The notes under the pieces: generated by a model
Told to the model about the DNA's origin: nothing
What the model saw: only the letters and a program-made list of their open reading frames with translations
The model's database searches: none
Position numbers and translations under genes: made by a program
Part shown: one piece after another, positions 32,980 to 44,351 of the stretch
How the letters are laid out: the number at the start of each line of letters is the position of its first letter
Numbering within the stretch: the stretch's first letter is position 1
Origin: Litoditis marina
Taxonomy: Eukaryota > Nematoda > Chromadorea > Rhabditida > Rhabditidae
Direction of reading: 5' to 3'
Assembly (NCBI GenBank): GCA_964036275.1
Contig: OZ038437.1
Coordinates: 18,148,859-18,212,858, forward strand
DNA length: 64,000 nucleotides

Positions 32980-35900
32980 ATGCGCTCTCTTGGAATGGTT
33001 GGTGTTGTCTACTCTCTGCTTGGATCAGCTTTTAGACTGGTTTTCGGGATCCGTTGTTTCTCTGACGTCTTTGAGAGCTGCGCGGTAAACCTTTTTATCT
33101 GTTGCCCCGCACTCAGTCCGAACCTTCTGTGCAAAACTCGGTCGTTGATTCCACATAGTCCAGGTTTTGATCGGATGATCCAGTTATCCGTTTAGTCACA
33201 GGTAGAATGAAAATTGAATTGAGTAAAGTGAACTTAGATTAGAAGTGATTAGTTGAATTATCCGTATTAAAGATGAAATTAAACGTGAACTCACATTAAG
33301 TCTTTGCGGTTGATTCTAGTTTTTCAGATTTCTGTGACTCTGTTTTTCCTCGTTTTCCCCTCTTTCTCCATGGCCGATAACGAATGTTTTGATGGCGAGG
33401 AGTACATCGTGAAAAGCTCGGCTGATTTCTCTGATGTGAAGATCGTTAACGATGTGAATTCTTCGACATTACAGCGCAAGGTAAATTAGTTTTGTATTCG
33501 CAAATTAGTTTTCTCTCTATTCATTTCAGTCCTTTTCTGTTTCTGTTACGCTTCTCAGACCTGTTCAGGGGTGGAAACTTCTTGCAGTTTCACATCCGGT
33601 TAAAATCTGTGATATCAATTTTCTGCATTTTGTTAGAGGAGACCGTAACACAACCCTAAATGTCAGAAAGCTGCTATATCCTACTTCAATGCAATTTTTT
33701 CTCAGCCGGTCGATGACAAATTGTGTGGATTTTCTATGAAGCCGAGTGATTCCATTTGTGATGGAGAAGTTAATGTGAAGTTCACGGCTGTCTCAGTTTC
33801 GGAAAGAGTAAGTTTGGAATTGTTCCGTGCGGTTCCATCTTTGAGTTTCGTTTAATGACTCTTGGCCGACCCTCGCCTATGTGCAATTTCAATAGTATTC
33901 CAGATTCCATTAACATTATTAAATTCACATTTATATATATTCAATAGATTGTAAATTTCAGAATGGAAGTCGTTGTTCTGTGTATTCTGACCAGATTATC
34001 TGCGTTTGCGACTATTTCGCCTGCAACTCTGTCAAAGGAGTTTTCTATGTGAGCACATTTAGCTACCACTGGCTCGAAGTAAGGCTGAAAAGAGCAGACC
34101 TTCATACTCTGCTTTACTGATAACGACATTCCTCCAGACGGACATCATGACTATTCATTGTTCAGACTATTTTGATAACCTCTTAATAAAGCGTTTGAAA
34201 AAATTTCTTCAATCACTGAACCATCATTCCGTCAAGACATAATAGTCTCGTATTTTTTTCAGGAAACAATGGTGAGTACACTCGGAACACAGAAAACCAC
34301 CTCCATTCAACATCCAAGAAATAAAAACCCATTGTGAGGATTTCTTTATTTTTCTCAATATCAGTTTACATTGTCGCCTTGCTCTTTCCCAACACCCGTA
34401 CTACGCATGAACCTTTAGTTTAGTACGAATAAGAGTGTTCGAGTTTTTATCAGAGCCATATTTAAATTCAACTTCCAACCTCAAATTCAAACGCTCAAGA
34501 ATCGTTATTACGACCGTACCTAACATCTACGTTGGTAGTTTTGGTTATCTGACTATTTAGCTGATCATTCACATGAGCACATGTGATTCATCAATTATCG
34601 TTTCTTTCAATTAGTATTTTTTGCCAGCTCATCTATTTTAGAGTTATATAATATCTTTTCTGTATATGTGTATAGATAATATAGATTGATCTCTGTTTTA
34701 GCGACCTCGTCGACCGTGACAGCTTTCTGATCGAATGTGCCATGAAGATAGTTGAAAAGGCTTATGGAGGCAAGTTTCGAACGTATTCTCTCGAATGGGG
34801 GCGTTTTTGGAAAAGGGGGGAGTTTCACAACCTTCACTTTGACCAATTAGAATACATTATTATTACATTATTGGATCTTTGTGTGTGACAATAGTTATCT
34901 CTCTACACTCCGCGAAAGAAAAATGGGTGAATTAACTCTACACTCCGCGAAAGAAAAATGGGTGAATTAATGAAGTATCCAACAAACTGGCCCTAAGTGT
35001 GATTGAGAAAATACCAGATCGATTTTCAAAAAAACTATTAAGATACCATTGCTGGAACTTGTACAGCTTATGATAGTGCATGAATGTATCTAGTCTTGAA
35101 CACTTGGACTCGTCGTCTAACGTGAGCCTTTCTCGTCTCTAACTCGTCACTCAAACTGTTCTTTTGAGCTGGAACTGAAAATCGTCTTTTGAGAAAACAC
35201 GTGTCGAGCAATGCAGTGCGGAAGAACTAGCTAACGGAATAACGGAAATATTAGCTCGTAACTAAAAACTAGAGAAATTTTACTGTCATATTGCAATTGA
35301 TCGATAGCAAAGTATCTGTTTTCAGAATCTGTTCGTGCCCCGATCACATCGCCGTACGACGTTGCTGGCTACAAAGCCAAGTATCCTAAGTGAGTTTAGT
35401 GTTTAGCTATCATATTCGGCTCAGTGACTAACTCTGCCGAGCTAGGGCTGTTTAGGTACCACCCGATCAGTAACCAACACCATAACCGTGATCTATTGGT
35501 TTATCCGTCCCATAACTCATTCCTTGGTTTATATTTTGCCTTTTTCCATGATTTCTCTGTTTTAGACCACTAATATTCGGTTTTCGTACGTTTTGCTTCT
35601 GCGTGTGCGTTTTGTGGGTCAGGTCCTGCTTCGTAGGAACACTTTCAACAGTTGTATGTACCATGATTTATTTCATGAAACCTGTAAATATTTCCAGCCT
35701 GTTCCCAAATAAAACGGAGGTAGACGAAAAGAAAGACGTTGGTCAGCAGCACTTTCCGGCCCCGACCACTACCACGACCACCACCACCAGTACCACCACC
35801 CACCCACCAGCACCGGCCGACAGCAAGCAGGGACCTCCATCTCCCGCGGCCACCCCCACCCCCGGAATGTCTTCTGGCCTAGTGTGGGGTTTGGTTGCAG

Positions 35901-38900
35901 GAGTTGCGTTCCTGTTGGCGATTGTTGGAGGGTTGGTCGGGTTCTTCTGCTGGCGCTGGCGAAAGGAGAGACTAAGAGAAAAGAGAGAGAAGCAGGTTCG
36001 TTTATTCTCTTATTCTCGAAAGTAGTGTTTTTTTTTTAAGATTTTCACACGTTTTGTTTTTCGTTGGATCGACTCATTTTGAATCTAGGCTCTATCTTAT
36101 CTGAATCTATCTAAATCTAGGATAAAGAATGTGGAGTGTTTTTTAGGTTTCGGCTTGTTCATTCCTCGATTTTATGAGAACTCCTTACACAATGTTCCTA
36201 TTTTCAGCTCAAGGTTCTCTCATTCAAGTTGGCTTCGGAACAGGAGAAGGTGTGTTTCTATTTTATATGGAGTAAACTACAACATAAAATATTAACAACA
36301 ACAACAACAACAACAACAACAACCACAACAACAACAAGACAATAGAATGTGATATTATTTTTAAATAATTTCACCTCTGTAAACTTTCTGTCGACTTTTT
36401 TGTAGTTTGTAGTTCGGAATGAAAATGTTACTAAGTGACCAATGACTACTGAAAGTTCTTGTGACTTCAGCAAACAACTGTAAGAGCTGAATAGATAACG
36501 AAATGTAGATGTATGTATTTTCCTGTTTTACTAATTTCTATATTTCCAGCACTCCTTCGAGAACTTCGTCTACTTCAACGAGGAATGTCTGAAACTGCCC
36601 GAACCAGCCACCTATCCATACAATGAGGATACCCATGCGTAGGTTTCAATATTCTACGTTGGAGTTTGTAGTTTGATCCCTTCGGTTGAATTTCGCCTTT
36701 CATTCAGCTTTCATTAATACCCGGTCCATTGTATTTTAACTTCATTTCTTCAGTGTTTAATTCACCTCTTTCTACATTCAACTTCAACTTGTTCTTGTCT
36801 ACTTGTCAACTTTTTACAAAGTCCAGAAGTTTCGAAGGAGAATTCAAGAAACTGTTTTCCCGACCACTAATCATCATGTACTCCCATTCCCATTGCAATG
36901 TCATTGTATTGCACCACAGAAGTATTTTAACTTCCTTCTTTCTAATTCACTCGAATGTTTCAGCCACCCGCAAGTCCGTTGCATTGAGTCTACTCGTGTG
37001 AAATTGGGAGAGGAGGAGGATCCGGAGGGCAGATTCTTCTACCACGCCAATGGCTGGGAACTATCCGATGGAACCACACTCGTTGCTGCTCAGGTTGGTT
37101 GAACCTTTTTGATCTTTACGGGGTTAGGGTTGTTAATTTTAGTACTTCAAACTAACATTCTTTCTAAGTTAAGTTTCTAAGTTATAAGTTAAGTTTACTA
37201 TAAGTTATTTCTTCAAACATTAACTAGTTGAACTAATTTCAAACCGCCACTACATTCACTACAGTAATGGGCTGAACGGGTACCGACTGATTACTAACTA
37301 GTCTACCTAATCTTCAGTCTTTGCAGCATCGTTGACTTTTCGGATCGTATCTGGGTTGAACGACAATTCAGTTATAAATTGAGTTCGAAACAAAAACTGC
37401 ATTTCTGAGTCCTCCATGCAGCTTGACTTGTGCAGAACTTGTTTCCGTAGTTTGCTGTTTGTATATTGGAAATTCTCGCCATTGGTTAAATTGATTTTCT
37501 TCAACTCTATACTTTACTTTACCTTACTTATACTTGAGGCCCCCACCGATAAGACCGTGAAGGACTTTCTCCGACTGCTGATGGTCAAGGAAGTTGATGT
37601 GGTTCTCTGTCTGATGGATATAAGAGGAAGTACGTTTCAATTGTTTTTATTATTCCCTTCACTTAACCCAATTTTTCACTTTTCTACTCGCTATCTTTCT
37701 TTTGTAAATTTCTATTCCCACTTGATTCGTAGCATTCAATAATGTGTTGTTCCTTACTTACCTTTTTTTCTGAACTGTTCTTAACGTCTCTATCGCATTC
37801 ACAGCATAGAAAAAACGTCACACGAATGTGTGTACAAAGTGTACACACAAAGTGTACAAATGTGTACAAATGTGTACAAACACACAAAGTGTACAAATGA
37901 AGACGAATGAATCTTCTACATTATGTAATTTCGCTTTCGCCAATTTGCAGATCTCTCCCCCAGCTGCTGTTTCATTGCCAAGAAGACTGGCGAAACTCAA
38001 TTCGCCCAGTTCTCCATCGAAACTCTGTCCATTTTTGAGACCCCGCTGGACCCATTCAAAAAGGAGAGAAAACTTCGCATCACCTATAAGGAGTGAGTGA
38101 TATTTGCAGTACTCTGTTCTATTTGTACTATTTGTTAATTTTTTATCTTGTTAGTTTGTTTGTACTATTTGTTAAAATTTTGTATTGCATCGTCACTGTG
38201 AAAAACTCATCTAAAATTATTCTGTCAGTGTTCTTCTTGTACTCTTCACTTAGACGGAAAAGCGGAAAAGTTTTTGTAGGTTGTTATCGTCAGTAAACAG
38301 TAGTAAGTAACTATTTTTTGAACTTTCATATACTTTTTTACCTACTGACACTGAGATTCAGACACTGCAAATTTCATACGCTTGATACAAAAGATACAAG
38401 TCTTTGTATTTCACCTTGTATTTTTCCAGAAAGACCCATGACGTCACCTTCATCGAGTACACTAAATGGACGTACCACGGCCTCCCGGACAGCTCCAGAA
38501 TCAACAGACTCCTCATCGAAATCGATCAGATGGTACTTTTCTATTTATCTTTCTGTTTCTTCATTTCTTCTGTTTTTTCGTAGTTTGTAGGTCACAGTAG
38601 GTTTTCGTATTTTATGGTTTGTAGTTTGGGCAGTTTGAACATCTTGCAAGTATTCAATTACACGTGAGGCAAAAATGTTAGTCAATCAATGAACCAATTC
38701 AACTCTCCATAAGGTCAATTTTACTGTTTGATGTCAATTTCTTATGATTCCCCTATGTCAATAGGAACCAAACCCTATGAACCTTGAAAAAACGTTTTTT
38801 TACAATGTTATAATTGCAGAAACCGTCAACGATGATGGTTATGTGCAAGACGGGTGTCACCAGGACTGGAACCATCTGTGGTACGGGTTACATTCTCTGT

Positions 38901-40028
38901 AACTTGATTTACTTTTTCGTAACTCCAAACAAATGCACCGAAAACTTCTTACCTCAGTTCATTCTCATTTGTGTTCATTTCCACTTCTCACTCACACTTT
39001 TTACCTATCCAACTTTAGATTACTTTTTTTATGTTTCCCAAAACTAGAGCAATACTGATTTAAGAAAATGCAAATATTATCATTCATGTAGTTATTAGGT
39101 GCTACTTCGCAGATTTTTCCTTATTTTTCTCAATTTATTATTCTTCCAGCTCTGCTCGAGGCCTCTTCTGACCTGCATCAGCTGATTGCAGTCGACTTTG
39201 TGAGTTTAGACAATTTCAACTTTTTCAAGAATGTATTTATTAAGGTTAACTATACTTACAATTTAACTTTTAAACTGAAATTTGAAAAGTTATACTGCTA
39301 GTCAACTGCACCGTCAAGTGGAATATGGGAAACACAGCCGAACCGAGGAAAGTGCAATGACACAGGACACGATGCCTGGTCAGAATGCTAGTTACGACTG
39401 TTTAAAAGCAATAACAGGCTGTATAATTTTTTTCAGATAAAGCTAAAAAGCTATATAATTATAAAAAGCAGTATAATTCGGTTTATTGTTCGATGCTTAT
39501 GTTCATTTGTTGTTTTTCAGAAGAAGATCTTCGTTCGTCTGTGGGGTTGTCGCTGGCGCATGATCCAGCACTCTGTTCAATTCCGCCACATCCACGCTAT
39601 ATTCTCCGATCAACTCGTCATGGTCAGATTGTTTATTTGTTGATGCTTGTTGTTTTATTAGTATTGTTTGTTTGTTTGCATACTGACCAATTTCTGCCCT
39701 TCTTTCTGTTCCTACTGCCCTGAATGAACATGCTATCCAGTGCTAAACGAGTAGAGAAAACCAACACACTGGATTACTAAAACACCTAACCGTTTTTTAC
39801 TAGTTGTTGTTAGTTGTTGTTTATTTTACATCTTTGCAGAGACAGTACCTCCGTCGTGACGGCATCTACCAGAAGTTCTCCAAGTCGTACAGCGACTTCA
39901 ACACGGCCTTGGACCGTCGAGTGAAGCAGCTGAAAATGGATCCGGAATCTTCTGACTGGACCGGTCTAATCGTTTATCTGAAGGCGCAGGACGGCAGGGG
40001 CAACAAGAACTATGAGGTCGTCGAGTGA
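32980..40028 (+). CDS. Gene F: receptor-type protein tyrosine phosphatase with CxCxxxxCN ectodomain, probable pseudophosphatase
   Basis: Sixteen exons: 32980-32997, 33328-33480, 33706-33807, 33962-34048, 35313-35389, 35698-35995, 36208-36249, 36550-36638, 36964-37093, 37539-37629, 37951-38092, 38430-38532, 38820-38880, 39150-39199, 39521-39622 and 39840-40028; all phases close, giving about 577 aa. Signal peptide 1-22; seven-cysteine ectodomain ending IICVCDYFACN (~102-112); Thr/Pro stalk; membrane helix ~205-231 (LVWGLVAGVAFLLAIVGGLV) followed by RWRKERLREKREK. The PTP domain occupies ~265-560: HPQVRCIESTRVKL, TLVAAQAPTDKTVKDF, the WPD loop as WTYHGLP and the P-loop as MCKTGVTRTG. Cys453 and Arg459 are kept, but the general-acid Asp of WPD is Tyr425 and the His before Cys is Met, so catalysis is doubtful. 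Exon 5 requires a weak acceptor (see findings). Confidence 0.85.
34900..34968. repeat. 34 bp tandem duplication in gene F intron 4
   Basis: Two perfect copies of ctctacactccgcgaaagaa followed by aaatgggtgaatta. Confidence 0.9.
36292..36340. repeat. (AAC)n microsatellite in gene F intron 7
   Basis: About 48 bp of aac repeats beginning roughly 40 bp after the exon 7 donor. Confidence 0.9.
37815..37905. repeat. (GTGTACAAA)n minisatellite in gene F intron 10
   Basis: Short tandem variants of gtgtacaaatgtgtacaaa and cacacaaagtgtac, close to the exon 11 acceptor at 37950. Confidence 0.8.
39295..39420 (+). mobile_element. Diverged cacgtgac-family MITE
   Basis: ctagtcaactgcaccgtcaa, gggaaacacagccgaaccga and gcaatgacacaggacacgat match the family order with many substitutions. 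In gene F intron 14. Confidence 0.5.
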
Positions 40029-41375
40029 TCTCTGTGAAGGATTCCTTGATCTTCTATTGTAATCTTTGATCTTCATTACATGTTTTATTTGGAGAAGAAC
40101 ACTTTTTGGAAAGAACAGTTTTCGGGAAGAACATAAACGGAGAAAACAAAATTACAAAGGGAGAAGTAAATTGCACAAAGTTAAAAAACTAGACATGAAA
40201 AAAAAAGAACAAGAGTATCCCTCAGATTTGTGAAATTCACATCTAAATATCTGAAAAAAAAAAGTTCTCCAAAAATTCTCTCTGATGTGTACCATTTGTG
40301 ATGGTGAATGTATAGGGTGTGCCAAATTTACAGAAGTTTGGCTCTCGCCGGAATCGAACCTGCGAGCAAAAGTTTGCTAGCAGGGCGCTAACCACTGCAC
40401 TATTAGAGCACATAACCAGAGAGCTTTGGAATCGGAGACATGTGTGCGTACACAGCGGAAAGTGAGATATACAGTACCCTCACTCCTTTCCGTTGGCGAC
40501 GACTATAATATGATTCCATCGAAGATTTTAGTGGACGAGCGGTCGATTGAATTGCAAGTTCTAGTATGCTAGTTCTAGTAGTATGCAAGCAGTATTGCAT
40601 TGCATTCAAGCATTGCAAGTGAATTGCAAGTTCTAGTAGTATGCAAGCAAGTGCTTATGCAAGTTCTAGTATGCTTATGGCGATGTCTCCTCAAGTCTCT
40701 TTCAGTTGACGTATCATGTCGACGGAAATCTACAACTTCAAACATGTTAAAGAAACCGTTCCGCTATAATTTGAGTTTCACGAAAAATTTAAAAAGCTCA
40801 AAAAAGATTCTTAATGTCTCCCCATAGACCACAAGAAAACTTTCTGATTTAAAATTTGTAAAATTTGCATAACATCAAGCAATAAAGAAGGGGACATGAA
40901 CGTTTTCACTGTGACGCAACTTGACTTGGTTTATTTACATCCAGATTTATTTTCACTTTTTAGTCCCTAATTGTGTATTCGTATGTGATTGAGTGTTTTG
41001 AAATCATTTTCGCACTTCTATAGGCTATTTTGAGAATACCAGAAGAGCTTGAGCACAACATAATTAACATTACCAGAAGTGAACAAACAATTAATGCACA
41101 TAGAATACGCTTTCGATGAATTTGCGTCTGGATACAAATATTTTCAAAACACTTCTTTTCCATATTTAACGCAACCAATTTCGTTAATTGTTCTGACAAG
41201 TTAAATTCTCAGGCAAGATAAATTTCACCAGAAACAAGCCAAAATCATAAACACGACTATAGACAGTGAAAAAAGAAGTAGATAAAACAACACTGAAAAC
41301 CGCTCCTTTCTAAAACCACTAAAATCACTAAAATCAATAGACACCTAATCAGAAATCAATAAATCAATAAATGAA
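40029..41375. other. Convergent intergenic region F / ECHDC1-like
   Basis: 3' flanks of F (+) and the ECHDC1-like gene (-). It contains a tRNA-like element (40311-40507) and a short direct-repeat cluster of gcaagttctagtagtatgca at 40548-40680. No coding exon seen. Confidence 0.55.
40311..40507 (-). mobile_element. tRNA-like TA-flanked element, copy 9
   Basis: Begins tatagggtgtgcc and ends ggcgacgactata. Minus strand A box TAGTGCAGTGGTTAGCGC and B box GGTTCGATTCC are intact. Confidence 0.78.
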
Positions 41376-44278
41376 CTACTTCTTTTTGACAATATTCTGC
41401 AATTGCTTGGCGATGGCCGATTTTTGAGCGGGCGCGCCCCAGACAGAGCGGATCACCTCTGGAAAGAGACAATGATGAATATAGAGGGAGAAAGAGAAGA
41501 GGGAGAGAGAGAAAGAGAGAGGGGCAGAGAGAGAGAGAGGGGAGAGAGAGAAGAGAGATATATGCTTGGAGGGAGCGAGCGGGGGGGGGGGGGAATAAAA
41601 AAGAACCTTCGCAAGACAACATAGAAAGTGAGAGTGGGAGGGAGAGAAGGAAGAGGGGGTGCAATGAGTGAGATATATGCTAGTATTGTTTCAAGCGGCA
41701 CACTCTACACCATGTATACCCAGAAATGTTTTTTTTCTTTTTTAGAAACTCGTTGAAATTGACCATTAATAAAGAGTAAAAGCCCAATCAATACTGTACT
41801 GAAAGCGACTGCTAGAACTACAGATTGGACACTGTCTAACAGTTTTCAATGCATACTGTATCTCTCTACAAATGAATGAAATGGACTATAATGAAATAGA
41901 CTATAAGATGAACCAACCATCTTCCTCTGACTTTCCTTTTTCGACCGCTCTCAACATGGCTTTTTGAGCCCTCGTGACTTCAGGGTGGGCATGCGAATAC
42001 GAATTTATGATGGACTGGAAATGGAAATAAAAATAAGACTAAGAATTAAATTTTTTTCCATTTTATTATTGAAAATGAACCTCTCTGATTTTGATCCTGG
42101 ACTAAACAATCACTATTTTGATACTACTTTTATACTGTGTACTATTGATGATGAAGCTCACACACCATGTAAACTATAAAAGGCTGACAATTTGTTTTTC
42201 TTCTATTATATGTAAACCTTAAGATTACAAAAAGGTTCATGTTCGAGTTGTATCTTGAAATTAACCTCAAGAAGGGTTTTATTTTCAACTAACATTACAA
42301 TATGAAGGTGCGTTTTCATCATAAATAGTGATAAAAAGCACAATTTCAGTCTGGTTTATGTCTTAAGCCCAACAATGACGTTGAGCTTTTCCCCGTTCTT
42401 TCTCAAGGTTCTATAGTGCTTCTCACCTGAGCCTCATCCTCGCTACCGTATACCTCGTCGATCCAACCGAGACTCTTTGCCTCTTCGGCGCCTGAAAGAC
42501 AGTTTATTATTGTAATTCAAGATTATTTACGAAATTCAACTGCTCCACGTAGGGTTGTGAGGCATATGTTTCTTCCTTACACGTGGAGAGTCACAACTGC
42601 AAACAAAGGAGCAGGTGACGATTAAGCTCAAACACATTAAGCTACAACCTATAACTCAAGTTAAAGCATCAACAGAGAGATCAAAGTGTCACTATGGATA
42701 GTTTATATCAATAAACTGTGTTTGCGAAAGTTTCGAGAAAAACAGTTAATACAAATTTCAATAGGAGACATCCGCTCAATGTGTTCAAGCTTAATCGTCA
42801 CTCACTCAACAAAGAGGATTTCAAAAACACTTTTTTATTCGGGTAATAATCATCGGAAATTTGAACGGTTAGCTGCCAAATCATCATAATCTCCTCGAAA
42901 AGTCTTAGAAAGACTATTTTACTATTTCCCTATCAAGCCAGCCCATAACAACAATCAGGATGGGGGGGGCGATAGTATCATACCCTACCCACCCATGATA
43001 GGCGCTGCGGTCATCAGTCGAAGGGCCGTTGATCTTCCCACAATTTCCCTGAGAAACGACGCTCCGCCCCACGAGGGAACAATTCCCATGCGGGACTGCA
43101 GGAAACCGATCTGAAAATATGAGAAAATGGAGTCATTCCTCCAAAAATCGATAATAACATAAATATATTCATTAATAATAAGGTTTATTGAATCTAAAAT
43201 TCAGGGAAAAGAGGGTAATTTCAGGAAAAATCAATAAAACTATAATTAAATTCACTATTAAATAAGTTTATTGAATTATTGAGTTTTTCCAATGCGGGAC
43301 TACAGGAGACCGATCTGAAATTAGTGTGAAAATGTGATAATTTCAAGAAATCGATGTATTATAGTGATTTTTATTCCATTCAAACCATCATAGGCAAGTT
43401 GCATTACATTTTTGTTCATTTCAAACTTTCAAACACATTCCAGCATGTTTCTGGGCCAATTCTGAAGTTACGTGTGGACGATGTGAATTGATAGCAAATA
43501 GCCAAACTCTTCAATAGACTTTCCCACAGAATACAAGTAGCTTAAATCATGGACTCATTCACAAAAACGAAAACCGGTTTGTTTATTCTGCAAACACATT
43601 GGAACCTCTACATGGATTATATAGTTAGTATCTCCCAAAAGTTTTTCGTCGGATTAGGGTTTAGTTCTTAGGTAGTGAGTTCTTATAGTAGATAGGGAAC
43701 ATAACAAACACTCTTTTTTTCTATATTCTACTGTGTAAAGTATATATACAATACACTTACCTTACAATCCTTATGGGCGATTCGAATATCGCAGGAAGAG
43801 GCAATTTCAGTGGCTCCTCCTAGACAATGGCCATGGAGGTTGGCGACGACCAACTGGGGTGAGAGACGGAGGGACGAGAGGGTGGCAGACATGTAGAGAA
43901 ACATGGAGGAGCCGAGGGGGGAGGTGGACAGCTGGAATGAAGAAGTAGAGAGGGAGAGAGAGAAGGAGGGAGGAGAGGGTGGCAGACATGTAGAGAAACA
44001 TGGAGGAGCCGAGGGGGGAGGTGGAGAGCTGGAATGGAGGATAGAGAGAGGGAGAGAGAAAAGAGAGATAGAGAGACGGAGAGCAGAGAGGGGCGAGAGA
44101 GTGGCAGACATGTAGAGAAACATGGAGGAGTCGAGGGGGGAGGTGGACAGCTGGAATGAAGGGAAAGATATGGAGAGGGAGAGAGAAAGAAGAGAGAGGA
44201 AAAGAGGAGGGGAGAGAGAGTAACAGAGAGAGAGAGAGAGAGAGAGAGACATCGGGAGGGCTAGAAAGACAGAGAGAA

Positions 44279-44351
<73 letters not shown>

